Positions 8,196 through 16,034 of a stretch of DNA of 64,000 nucleotides are shown in pieces. Position numbers and translations under genes: made by a program. This DNA is from Arthrobacter sp. U41 (GTDB lineage: Bacteria; Actinomycetota; Actinomycetes; Actinomycetales; Micrococcaceae). Positions within the stretch are counted from its first letter, which is position 1. The number at the start of each line of letters is the position of its first letter. Below the pieces are notes generated by a model, which did not search any database, was not told the origin of the DNA, and saw only the letters and a list, made by a program, of their open reading frames with translations. The stretch spans positions 1,364,001 to 1,428,000 of the forward strand of contig NZ_VEGI01000001.1 of NCBI RefSeq assembly GCF_007679325.1, written 5' to 3'.

Positions 8196-9635
8196 CTACA
8201 CGTAGCCGTCCACGATCGCGGCGGCGATCTCGCGGTAGGCGCGCCGGGTTTCCGGGCGGAGGACATCGAGGGTGACCAGGTCGCCGTCGGCCACGCCGCG
8301 GTCGTGCGGCACGGCGATCAGCTGACGGCAGATGCCGGACAGGTGGTCCTCGATCGCGTCCTTGTCCACGCGTGAGGACACCTCGTCCTTGTCCGTGATG
8401 ACCACAACGGCGTTCCGGGCGAGTTCCTCGTACCCGTGGCTGGCCAGCCAGTGCAGGGTGCTGCGGGCGCGTTTGGCGCCGCTGACCGCGTAGCCCGCCG
8501 CGATGATCAGGTTGTCCGCGGACTGCAGGATGCCCTTCATGGCGTTGTGCGTGACGCCGGTGCCGCAGTCGGTCAGGGCAACCGAATAGTAGCCGGAGAT
8601 GAGCTTGCGGATCCGCAGGTATTCCTCGGCGGTCAGCGAATCGGAGACCTCGGGATCCTGTTCGCCGGCGATCAGGTGCAGGCGTCCGGCGTGGTGCATG
8701 TACCTGGCCAGGGCGGTGAGGGAATCGATGGATTCGATGTTCTTGAGCAGGTCGGTGATGGTGCGGGGACTCTGCTGCTGGTAGATGCCCTCGCCGAGGG
8801 CCCGCTCGACGAGGTCGCCGGAATCCGGGTTCGCGTCGATGGCGCACGGCGGGTCGCCGCGGAACTCCGCCAGGGTCAGGCCGACGCCCACCGTCGTGGA
8901 GGTCTTGCCGATGCCGCCCTTGAGGCTCAGGACGGCGGTGTTGTAGCTTCCCTGGAGCTGACGGGAGATGCGCCGCGCCAGTTCGTCCTCTTCGCGCTGC
9001 CGGGCGCTGGGGCCCAGGTTCAGTCCGCCGCCGGTCAGGGAGTAGAGGGCTCCCCGGAAGCCTCCGACGGGCCGGGGCTTCTGCTCGCGGACGAAGAGAC
9101 CGGGTGAGCTGATGAAATCGGGGGCCGGGGCGGTGAGGGCTGCGGCCCGGCTGGCGGAGCGGGTGGCCCGCGCCGGCAGGGCAGGGACGGCGGGGGCGCT
9201 ACCGGGCGCCGCCGGGACTGCTGAACGGCGCGACAGGGGCGCGGCCATCTCGACGGCGGGTGACTCGGTCCCGAAGTCCTCGGGTGCCTCCTCGTCGAAC
9301 GTCGGCTCGTCCACGTCGGCTGCCGGGCCGGAGCCCGGAGTGGCCGACGCCGGCGGGGCGGCCGGGGGCTGCGGTGCCGCGGGGACCTGCCGGATCAGCG
9401 GGACGGCGCCGGTGGCGGCCTTTCGTTCGTCGGCTGCTTCGGCGGCCTCTGCCCAGGAGTTGCGGCGCGGCGGGCGCGACGCCTGGGTGTTGACGGCGTC
9501 GGAGGGTGTGATCGGCATGGTTCCTGTCCGGGCGTCGGAGTCCTCGCCCCGGCGGCGGTCACGCCGGCGCCGGAGTTCGGGTTGTTCTGCCTCTGCGGCA
9601 GCGTTAGCTGTGTTGTTGTCCACCGGATCGGGCAT
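8196..9635 (-). CDS. MinD/ParA-like ATPase with disordered N-terminus
   Basis: A 479-aa protein. Residues 1-180 are rich in Pro, Ala, Arg and acidic residues and are likely disordered. Residues 230-479 are a deviant Walker A ATPase with KGGIGKTS at 239-246, a switch-like AIDANPDSGDL and a LTDCGTG segment. This architecture resembles the MinD-like proteins found near type VII secretion loci in actinobacteria (EspI-like) rather than chromosomal ParA. There is no parB, parS-like cluster or ESX gene nearby. The ATPase family is secure; the process served is unknown. The 120-bp gap upstream contains a small TTTGGACCAAA palindrome that may be regulatory. Confidence 0.8.
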   Translation of the reverse strand: MPDPVDNNTANAAAEAEQPELRRRRDRRRGEDSDARTGTMPITPSDAVNTQASRPPRRNSWAEAAEAADERKAATGAVPLIRQVPAAPQPPAAPPASATPGSGPAADVDEPTFDEEAPEDFGTESPAVEMAAPLSRRSAVPAAPGSAPAVPALPARATRSASRAAALTAPAPDFISSPGLFVREQKPRPVGGFRGALYSLTGGGLNLGPSARQREEDELARRISRQLQGSYNTAVLSLKGGIGKTSTTVGVGLTLAEFRGDPPCAIDANPDSGDLVERALGEGIYQQQSPRTITDLLKNIESIDSLTALARYMHHAGRLHLIAGEQDPEVSDSLTAEEYLRIRKLISGYYSVALTDCGTGVTHNAMKGILQSADNLIIAAGYAVSGAKRARSTLHWLASHGYEELARNAVVVITDKDEVSSRVDKDAIEDHLSGICRQLIAVPHDRGVADGDLVTLDVLRPETRRAYREIAAAIVDGYV

Positions 9636-9754
9636 ATTGGTCCCCCCTGGGACTCACAGCGCAGGCGGCTGCGGTGCTCGTTTGATTTGGTCCAAACTGC
9701 AATTCTAGGGGCAGCGGTGCTTACCCTTATCACCGGCGCCCCCACGCGGCGGAC

Positions 9755-10570
9755 TCAGTGGTGTGCGCGGGTCTCCTGCAGGCGCTTGATGAACCAGCGG
9801 GACTGCTCCGGCCCATAGGGCAGGATCGGGACGGCCTTGGTGGCGTCGTCCGGGGTTTCCCGGGTGGCCTGGGTGGCCTGCCGCACCGCCGTCGACATGG
9901 TGTTGGCCATGGTCTTCACGAACTGGTCGCTGCACGGTTCCCCGTGGCCCGGAACCAGGAATTCGTAGCGGTGGCGCAAGGCGGAGACGTGCCGGAGGAC
10001 GTCCGCCCACTCCTCGGGATAGGAATCCTCAAAGGACGGGTGCGAGCCCTGCTCCACCAGGTCCCCTGCGTAGAGCGTGGTGGCCGTTCCCACGAGGAGG
10101 TCGCCGTCGGTGTGTCCGTGGCCGAGGTAGAAGAAGGTGACGGTCTGGCCGCCGAGGTCCACGAGGACCGGCTGGTCTTTCACGATCGCGTTCGGGACCA
10201 CCAGTTCGGTGTTCTCTCCTTCGCCGGCCGCCATTTCCGGCTCAGAGCCCGCGACGGCGGGGCGCTGGCTGTCGCCGTTTTCGTCAATCTCGGCGGCGCA
10301 GTTTTCATGCGCCCAGAACTCGGTCACTCCGGCGTCGGCGAACACCGCGTTGCCGAAGAAGTGGTCGTAGTGGGCGTGGGTGTTGACAACCACCAGCGGC
10401 AGCTGCGTCTTTTCCCGCACGGCGTCCAGGATCTCGCGTCCCTGCCGGGGTCCGCTGCCGGTATCGATCACCAGCGCGCGTTCGGAGCCGACAACCAGGC
10501 CGGTGTTGAGCAGGGAACCTTGGGTGGTCAGGACGTAGTTGTCCGGGCCAACCTCGAGCCATCGTGACAT
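9755..10570 (-). CDS. MBL-fold metallo-hydrolase
   Basis: A 271-aa metallo-beta-lactamase-fold protein. The metal-binding motif HxHxDH is present as NTHAHYDHFFGN, followed by DLGGQTVTFFYLGHGHTDGDL with the next His, and VPGHGEPC near the C-terminus. This arrangement matches glyoxalase II-like or general hydrolase members of the family that bind two metals, commonly zinc. No signal peptide is seen, so it is likely cytoplasmic. It sits on the same strand as the MinD-like gene but with a 184-nt gap from the upstream E2 gene containing a hairpin terminator. Substrate is not predictable. Confidence 0.85.
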   Translation of the reverse strand: MSRWLEVGPDNYVLTTQGSLLNTGLVVGSERALVIDTGSGPRQGREILDAVREKTQLPLVVVNTHAHYDHFFGNAVFADAGVTEFWAHENCAAEIDENGDSQRPAVAGSEPEMAAGEGENTELVVPNAIVKDQPVLVDLGGQTVTFFYLGHGHTDGDLLVGTATTLYAGDLVEQGSHPSFEDSYPEEWADVLRHVSALRHRYEFLVPGHGEPCSDQFVKTMANTMSTAVRQATQATRETPDDATKAVPILPYGPEQSRWFIKRLQETRAHH

Positions 10571-10665
10571 TAAATCTCCGTATTCCGGCGTTTATCCGGC
10601 GTCGTTGGTGCGATGTTTCTGCCCTCGATTGTACCCACCGGAGCTGGCCGGAAGCTGGAACCCGG

Positions 10666-10696
10666 ACGGCGCGGGCGGTCTATCCGCCCGCGCCGT
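10666..10696 (-). terminator. GC-rich hairpin after the dehydrogenase operon
   Basis: A perfect 13-bp stem, ACGGCGCGGGCGG / CCGCCCGCGCCGT, with a TCTAT loop lies 10 nt past the E2 stop codon. There is no U-tract, which is common for actinobacterial terminators. Confidence 0.65.
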
Positions 10697-10705
10697 CGGC
10701 GCCCG

Positions 10706-12295
10706 CTACAGGTCCGCGAGCACCGACCCCGGGTTCTCGATCGCGTCGGCCACGTAGCGCAGGAAGCCGCCGGCGGTTCCGCCGTCGCACACACGGTGGT
10801 CGAACGTGAGGGTCAGCTCGGTAACCTTGCGTACGGCCAGTTCGCCGTTGACCACCCACGGCTTGTCGATAATGCGCCCCACGCCGAGGATTCCCACCTC
10901 GGGGTGGTTGATGATCGCTGCGGAACCGTCCACCCCGAAGACCCCGTAGTTGTTCAGCGTAAACGTGCCGCTGCCCAGTTCCGCGGGGGTCGCCTTGCCG
11001 TCGCGCACGACGGCGGTGAGCCGGCGGATCTCGGCGTCCAGTTCGCGGGCGCTGAGTTTGTCCGCGTTGCGCACCGACGGGACCATCAGTCCGCGGTCGG
11101 TCTGGGCCGCGAAGCCGAGGTTGACGCCGTCGAATGCCACAATCTCCTGCGACGCTCCGCCGGCGGTGTCCTCGGTGGTCACGATCCGGGTGTTCAGCTC
11201 CGGGAACTTCTTCAGCCCGGCGGTAACGAACCGCGCGATGAACGCCAGCAGGCCCGGGGTGTGGTGCGGATCCGCCTTCTTGAGCGCGGCCCGCATGTCC
11301 ACCAGCGCGGTGGCGTCAACATCCACCCACACCGTGGCTTCCGGGATCTCAGAACGGCTGCGCGTCATGTTCGCCGCCACGGCCTTCCGCACGCCGCGGA
11401 CGGCGGTCCGCCCGGTGATGCCCAGCCCGGTGCGGGCATCGGTGTCCCCGGCAGCCGACGCCGCAGGAGCCACCGGCGCCTCGGCCGGCGCCGCCGCCTG
11501 GCGCTCACCCACCGCGGGCCTGATGACAGCCTCGACGTCGCGCCGCATGATGAGCCCGCTGGCCCCCGAACCTTGGAGTTCCCCCAAATCAACCCCATGG
11601 TCCCGCGCCATCCGCCGGACGAGCGGAGAAATAACGGCCCCCAGCTTCCCGGGAACCCGGGTCCGCATCAGCACCAGGTCATCCGCAGCCTTCTCAGCAG
11701 CAGACACCTGGGACACCGGCTCAGCCACGGCAGTCCCGCCAGCCCGCTTGGGAGCCCGAGTCCGCCGGGCAACCCCATGCCCGCCAGGAGTCCCATACCC
11801 GATCAGCACGTTGCCGGACCCGGCCTTCTCCTCCTCGCGATAGACCTCAGCCGCAACAGCGGCAGCAGGCGAGCCGGCAACAGCGGCCGGCGAGTCAGAA
11901 GCGGGCCCGGCCGGCGCGGATGATGCCGCCCCGGGAGTGGCATCGGGCCTGTCGGAGCCGGCAGCATCGTCCGCAGGACGAATGCTGTCCGGCGAAGGGG
12001 CGGGGGCGGCATCATCCGCGCCGGCCCCCCGGGCCGCACCAGAGGCAGCACCAACAGGAGTCACAGAGATCAACGGCTTCCCGACGTCGAGCGTCTGCCC
12101 GGGCTCGCCGTGCAGCACGGCGACGGTGCCGGCGTACGGGGAGGGCACTTCGACCATGGACTTCGCCGTCTCGACCTCGGCGATCGGCTGGTCCACGCGG
12201 ATTTCGTCACCCACGGCCACGAGCCAGTTCACGAGCTCGGCTTCGGTGAGGCCTTCGCCGAGGTCCGGGAGGAGGAATACTTTCGGTTCGCTCAT
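10706..12295 (-). CDS. 2-oxoacid dehydrogenase E2 (dihydrolipoyl acyltransferase)
   Basis: A 529-aa E2 enzyme. Residues 1-80 are one lipoyl domain with the lipoylated lysine in VETAKSMVEVPSPY. A long Ala/Pro linker follows, then a peripheral subunit-binding domain (SPLVRRMARDHGVDL) and a C-terminal acyltransferase domain with the catalytic FDHRVCDGG. Start at the ATG at 12295 with GGAAGA upstream; it lies 2 nt after the E1beta stop, so the genes are coupled. No E3 gene is linked. The operon order E1alpha-E1beta-E2 with a divergent Lrp regulator is typical of branched-chain 2-oxoacid dehydrogenases (BkdABC); pyruvate as substrate cannot be excluded. Confidence 0.9.
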   Translation of the reverse strand: MSEPKVFLLPDLGEGLTEAELVNWLVAVGDEIRVDQPIAEVETAKSMVEVPSPYAGTVAVLHGEPGQTLDVGKPLISVTPVGAASGAARGAGADDAAPAPSPDSIRPADDAAGSDRPDATPGAASSAPAGPASDSPAAVAGSPAAAVAAEVYREEEKAGSGNVLIGYGTPGGHGVARRTRAPKRAGGTAVAEPVSQVSAAEKAADDLVLMRTRVPGKLGAVISPLVRRMARDHGVDLGELQGSGASGLIMRRDVEAVIRPAVGERQAAAPAEAPVAPAASAAGDTDARTGLGITGRTAVRGVRKAVAANMTRSRSEIPEATVWVDVDATALVDMRAALKKADPHHTPGLLAFIARFVTAGLKKFPELNTRIVTTEDTAGGASQEIVAFDGVNLGFAAQTDRGLMVPSVRNADKLSARELDAEIRRLTAVVRDGKATPAELGSGTFTLNNYGVFGVDGSAAIINHPEVGILGVGRIIDKPWVVNGELAVRKVTELTLTFDHRVCDGGTAGGFLRYVADAIENPGSVLADL

Positions 12296-12297
12296 GG

Positions 12298-13410
12298 TCA
12301 GTCTTCCCACTGGAGGTCGTCAACGGCGTCGAGGATGCGGTCCACGCCGGGCAGGTAGTAGTGCTCGAGCTTGGGCGCCGGGTACGGGACGTCGAAGCCC
12401 GTGACACGGCGGATCGGCGCGGCCAGGTGGTGGAAACAGCGTTCCTGGACCCGCGCGACGATCTCGGAGGCCACGGACGCGAAGCCGTGGGCCTCGGCGA
12501 TGACCACGGCGCGGCCGGTCTTGCGGACCGAGGCGCAAACCGTCTCGTCGTCGAAGGGCACGATCGAGCGGACGTCGATCACCTCGAGCGAGCGACCCTC
12601 CTCGGCGGCCGCCGCGGCGGCGGCGAGCGCCGTCGGGACGGAGGGACCGTAGGCGATCAGCGTCGCGTCGGTGCCGGGGCGGGCGACGGCGGCGCGGCCC
12701 TCGGAGGACGTGCCGCGGGCGGTGTTCTCGGCGTGTTCGGCGCGGAGCGCGTCCAGGTCAACCTGGTCCTTGGACCAGTAGAGCTTTTTGGGCTCCATAA
12801 ACATCACGGGGTCATCGGAGTCGATGGCCTCGCGGAGCATCCGGTAGCCGTCCGCGACGGTGGCCGGGGTGAACACCTTGAGCCCGGCGGTGTGGGCGTA
12901 GTAGGCCTCGGAGGAATCGCAGTGGTGCTCCACTCCCCCAATGCCGCCGGCGTAGGGGACCCGGATGACCATGGGCAGTTTGACGGTGCCCTTGGTGCGG
13001 TTGTGCATTTTGGCGACGTGGCTGACGATCTGCTCGAAGGCCGGGTAGGCGAAGGCGTCGAACTGCATTTCGATGACCGGGCGCATGCCGTTCATGGCCA
13101 TGCCGACGGCCATGCCGACGATGCCGGACTCGGCCAGCGGGGTGTCGAAGCAGCGGTCTTTGCCGAAGGTCTTGGTGAGTCCGTCGGTGATCCGGAAGAC
13201 GCCGCCGAGCATGCCGACGTCCTCCCCGAAGACCAAGACCGAGGGATCCGCGTGCATGGCGTCGGCCATGGCGGTGTTCAGGGCCTTGGCCAGGGTGATG
13301 GGCTGCGGGCCGGTCTGTTCGGCCACAACCGCAGCCTTCGCGGCTGCGCGCGCTGTGGCGGCGCTGACGTTACCGTTCGCCTCGGACGAGGTGGTGATGG
13401 TGGGGCTCAT
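12298..13410 (-). CDS. 2-oxoacid dehydrogenase E1 beta subunit
   Basis: A 370-aa transketolase-like beta subunit that completes the thiamine-diphosphate site of E1. The family blocks are clear: VFGEDVGMLGGVFRITDGL, FDTPLAESGIVGMAVGMAM, a Phe/Asp-rich DAFAYPAFEQIVSHVAK, VIRVPYAGGIGGVEHHCDS, and a C-terminal transketolase_C region starting IAYGPSVPTAL. The ATG at 13410 overlaps the E1alpha stop by 4 nt, giving translational coupling. It probably acts on branched-chain 2-oxoacids (valine, leucine and isoleucine breakdown and branched fatty-acid primer supply), judged from the neighbouring Lrp regulator rather than from residues. Confidence 0.9.
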   Translation of the reverse strand: MSPTITTSSEANGNVSAATARAAAKAAVVAEQTGPQPITLAKALNTAMADAMHADPSVLVFGEDVGMLGGVFRITDGLTKTFGKDRCFDTPLAESGIVGMAVGMAMNGMRPVIEMQFDAFAYPAFEQIVSHVAKMHNRTKGTVKLPMVIRVPYAGGIGGVEHHCDSSEAYYAHTAGLKVFTPATVADGYRMLREAIDSDDPVMFMEPKKLYWSKDQVDLDALRAEHAENTARGTSSEGRAAVARPGTDATLIAYGPSVPTALAAAAAAAEEGRSLEVIDVRSIVPFDDETVCASVRKTGRAVVIAEAHGFASVASEIVARVQERCFHHLAAPIRRVTGFDVPYPAPKLEHYYLPGVDRILDAVDDLQWED

Positions 13411-14582
13411 TTTGCGGCCTCTTCCCGGGAGAGTTCGTCGGCAAGCAAGGCGGACTGTTCCTTTAGCTGGGGCGTGGGGGTGGAGAAGACGTACTTGAAG
13501 AGATCCTGCGGTTCCACCGGGACTTCCTCGCTCAGGCCTTCGCGGAGCTGGGTGGCGACGGCTTCCGCCTTCTCGGCGATCCCGGCGGCCCGCTCGTCGT
13601 CGAGCAGTCCGCGGTCCGTCAGGTAGGTCTCCATCCGGCTCAGCGGATCCTTGGCCACCCACTGCGCCACCTCACTGTCCTGGCGGTACCGGGTGGCGTC
13701 GTCGGCATTGGTGTGGGCCTGCATGCGGTAGGTGTGGGCTTCCACAAGCAGCGGGCCGGAGCCTTCACGGGCGAGCCGTACGGCCCGGCCCAGCACGGCG
13801 AGGAGGGCGACCATGTCGTTGCCGTCCACGCGTTCGCCGGCCATGCCGTAGCCCACAGCCTTGTGGGCCAGCGACGGCGCGACGGACTGGTGCGCCAGCG
13901 GCACGGAGATCGCGTACTGGTTGTTCTGCACGAAGAACACCACCGGCAGGTGGAAGACCGCCGCAAAGTTCAGTGCCTCGTGGAAGTCGCCTTCGCTCGT
14001 GGCGCCGTCACCACACATGGCCAGGACCACGGTGTCCTCGCCGCGCAGCTTGGCCGCGTGGGCTACGCCGACGCCGTGCAGCAGCTGGGTGGTCAGCGGC
14101 GTGCACTGGATGCCGACCTTATGCTTGGCGGGGTCGTAGCCGCCGTGCCAGTCGCCGCGGAACAGCGTCATGGTCTGGACGGGATCGACGCCGCGGGCCA
14201 TCACAGCCACGGAGTCGCGGTAGGTGGGGAACATCCAGTCGCCGTCGGACAGGCACAGGGCGGCGGCGACCTGGCAGGCCTCCTGGCCGTGGCTGGACGG
14301 GTAGACGGCCATCCGGCCCTGCCGCACCAGAGCGGAGTTCTGGTCATTGACCCGGCGTCCGACCACCAGCTGCTCGTAGGCGGCCAGCAGTTCCTCGTCG
14401 CCGGGGAGGGCGTACTCGTGGCCGGGCTGGGTGCCCTGCTCGGTGTGCGGGTTCAGCGTGCCGTCCGGTCCCACCATCTGGATCTGGTGCCGTGCCGGCA
14501 GCATGTAGTCCTCGACAGTGATGCCGAACTTGCGTACCGCCTCGCTGGCGGCGTCTTCCGGCGCTTCTGCGGAGATCGTCAT
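13407..14582 (-). CDS. 2-oxoacid dehydrogenase E1 alpha subunit
   Basis: A 391-aa E1 alpha subunit. The thiamine diphosphate motif GDGATSEGDFHEALNFAA is followed by VVFFVQNNQYAISVP, which closes the motif, and the phosphorylation-loop region HTYRMQAHTNADDATRY is present. It decarboxylates the 2-oxoacid and transfers the acyl group to the lipoyl arm of E2. It heads a three-gene operon with the beta subunit and E2. The N-terminal 60 residues, with EDYMLPARHQIQMVGPDG, resemble BkdA/2-oxoisovalerate dehydrogenase rather than AceE. A promoter must lie in the 159-bp divergent region shared with the Lrp gene, which carries a perfect inverted repeat. Confidence 0.9.
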   Translation of the reverse strand: MTISAEAPEDAASEAVRKFGITVEDYMLPARHQIQMVGPDGTLNPHTEQGTQPGHEYALPGDEELLAAYEQLVVGRRVNDQNSALVRQGRMAVYPSSHGQEACQVAAALCLSDGDWMFPTYRDSVAVMARGVDPVQTMTLFRGDWHGGYDPAKHKVGIQCTPLTTQLLHGVGVAHAAKLRGEDTVVLAMCGDGATSEGDFHEALNFAAVFHLPVVFFVQNNQYAISVPLAHQSVAPSLAHKAVGYGMAGERVDGNDMVALLAVLGRAVRLAREGSGPLLVEAHTYRMQAHTNADDATRYRQDSEVAQWVAKDPLSRMETYLTDRGLLDDERAAGIAEKAEAVATQLREGLSEEVPVEPQDLFKYVFSTPTPQLKEQSALLADELSREEAAK

Positions 14583-14669
14583 TGGTCCGTCCTTCTGTAG
14601 CCACTATTCGCTCCCAGTATGCCGCCGGACGATGTTTCGTATCCAGCTCCAGCGAAAATCGTGGAGAAG

Positions 14670-14693
14670 TCCAGAAAATTGGCCTATTCTGGA
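14670..14693. promoter_or_regulatory. Inverted repeat, probable Lrp/AsnC operator
   Basis: TCCAGAA-N10-TTCTGGA is a perfect 7-bp inverted repeat between the E1alpha gene and the divergent Lrp/AsnC regulator gene. Its arm spacing of 17 bp centre to centre, placing both arms on nearly the same DNA face, suits a dimeric Lrp-family protein. Binding is inferred. Confidence 0.55.
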
Positions 14694-14741
14694 AGACAAA
14701 TCGTAAGTGTGAGCTGGATTACCAGTGGGAGTTGTGGACAA

Positions 14742-15206
14742 ATGGCAGAGCCCGAGGCGGAGCAGGCGGCGGTTCCGCTGGACGACGTGGACCGGAACAT
14801 CATTGCGGAGCTCACCAGGGACGGACGGATGTCCGTCACGCAGGTCGCTGAGAATGTCCACATCTCCCGCGCCCATGCCTACACGCGCATCTCCCGGCTG
14901 ACCGGCGAGGGCGTCCTGACCAAGTTCACGGCGCTGGTGGATCCGATCAAAGCCGGGCTGAAATCCTCCGCCTACGTGACCCTGAAAGTGCGGCAGCATT
15001 CCTGGCGGGAGCTCCGGGAACTGCTGCGGGCCATTCCGGAGGTGCACCACATCGCCCTGGTGGGCGGTGACTTCGATGTCATCCTGCTGGTCCGCGCCGT
15101 GGACAACGTCGATCTGCGCCGGGTGATCTTCGACCAGCTGCAATCCATGCCCGGGGTGCTGGACACGCAGACGTTCCTGGTCTTCGAGGACCTGGACACG
15201 CGCTAG
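14742..15206 (+). CDS. Lrp/AsnC-family transcriptional regulator (BkdR-like)
   Basis: A 154-aa regulator. Residues about 14-60 form a winged helix-turn-helix (LDDVDRNIIAELTRDGRMSVTQ, ISRAHAYTRISRL), and residues about 70-150 an AsnC ligand-binding RAM domain ending in VLDTQTFLVFED. I prefer the ATG at 14742, with GGGAG about 11 nt upstream; an in-frame start at 14619 would read through the divergent promoter region. Divergence from the 2-oxoacid dehydrogenase operon suggests that it controls that operon in response to a branched-chain amino acid or 2-oxoacid, as BkdR does in other bacteria. Its target is probably the inverted repeat 50 bp upstream. Confidence 0.85.
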   Translation: MAEPEAEQAAVPLDDVDRNIIAELTRDGRMSVTQVAENVHISRAHAYTRISRLTGEGVLTKFTALVDPIKAGLKSSAYVTLKVRQHSWRELRELLRAIPEVHHIALVGGDFDVILLVRAVDNVDLRRVIFDQLQSMPGVLDTQTFLVFEDLDTR

Positions 15207-15215
15207 CGGAGCCGT

Positions 15216-15995
15216 CTACCCCTTGAACACCGGCGTGCGCTTCTCCTGGAACGCGCGGAATCCCTCCGCGTAGTCCTCGGTCTTGCAGAGGCGGGCCTGT
15301 TCGGCGTTCTCCTCTTCCATGGACTCCCAGAGGCCCAGCCGCTGGTCCCGGATGTGGGCCACCAGGTCCTTGCTGGCGTTGAACGCGCTCGTGGCGCCCG
15401 TGGCTGCCTTGGCCACGATCGCGCGGGTGTTCTCCAGCAGGTCGGCAGCCGGCATGGCCCGGCTGAACATCCCCTGGGCCACCGCTTCCGCGCCGCTCAT
15501 CAGCTCGGCCGTGTAGATCAGGTCAAGCGTCCGGTGCATGCCGAGCCGCTCGGTGAAGTACCAGTGGCCGCCGGAATCCAGCGTGGCACCCAGGTTGGCG
15601 AAGGGGGACCCAAACTTGGCGTTGTCCGCCACGTAGACCACGTCGGTGGCAAGCAGCAGGCCCAGTCCAACCCCCAGGCAGGCGCCCTGTGCCGCCGCGA
15701 ACGTGGGGGCGGGGAAGGCCGTCATCTTCTTCAGCAGCGGCTGCAGGAGCCCACCCAGGTAGCCCTGGACGTCGTCCGTTTCCGGGGTGACACCGGCGAT
15801 GTCCCGTCCCGCGCAGAAAGCGCGTCCCTCTCCCCTGAGCAGCAGCGCCCGCACCTCACCGCGCGAGGCGGCGGCAGCGGCGTCGTCGTACGCCCGGGAC
15901 AAATCCCTGAGCGCCTGCTCGTCCAGGGAGTTGAGCTTGTAGGGGGCGTCCAGGACGATCTCGGCGATGCCGTCGTTGATGGAGAGGGAAATCAT
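15216..15995 (-). CDS. Enoyl-CoA hydratase/isomerase (PaaG-like)
   Basis: A 259-aa crotonase-fold protein. Oxyanion-hole regions are GRAFCAGRDIAG and AQGACLGVGLGLLLATDVVY; FGSPFANLGATLDSGGHWYF covers the usual catalytic area. It is the last gene of the paaABCDE transcription unit, 39 nt after paaE, so its likely reaction is isomerisation of ring-1,2-epoxyphenylacetyl-CoA to the oxepin (PaaG role). The alternative is the later hydration step (PaaF role), which I assign instead to the crotonase at 45809. The assignment between these two rests on context. Confidence 0.8.
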   Translation of the reverse strand: MISLSINDGIAEIVLDAPYKLNSLDEQALRDLSRAYDDAAAAASRGEVRALLLRGEGRAFCAGRDIAGVTPETDDVQGYLGGLLQPLLKKMTAFPAPTFAAAQGACLGVGLGLLLATDVVYVADNAKFGSPFANLGATLDSGGHWYFTERLGMHRTLDLIYTAELMSGAEAVAQGMFSRAMPAADLLENTRAIVAKAATGATSAFNASKDLVAHIRDQRLGLWESMEEENAEQARLCKTEDYAEGFRAFQEKRTPVFKG

Positions 15996-16034
15996 GGGGC
16001 TCCTCGTTGGAGTGGGGTCGGCGCGGCGGACGGT

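Noticed and set aside
12361..13626. Long plus-strand frame opposite the E1 beta gene
   Set aside because: Antisense shadow with Gly/Arg/Val-rich composition and no motif; the minus-strand E1 beta gene has full catalytic blocks.
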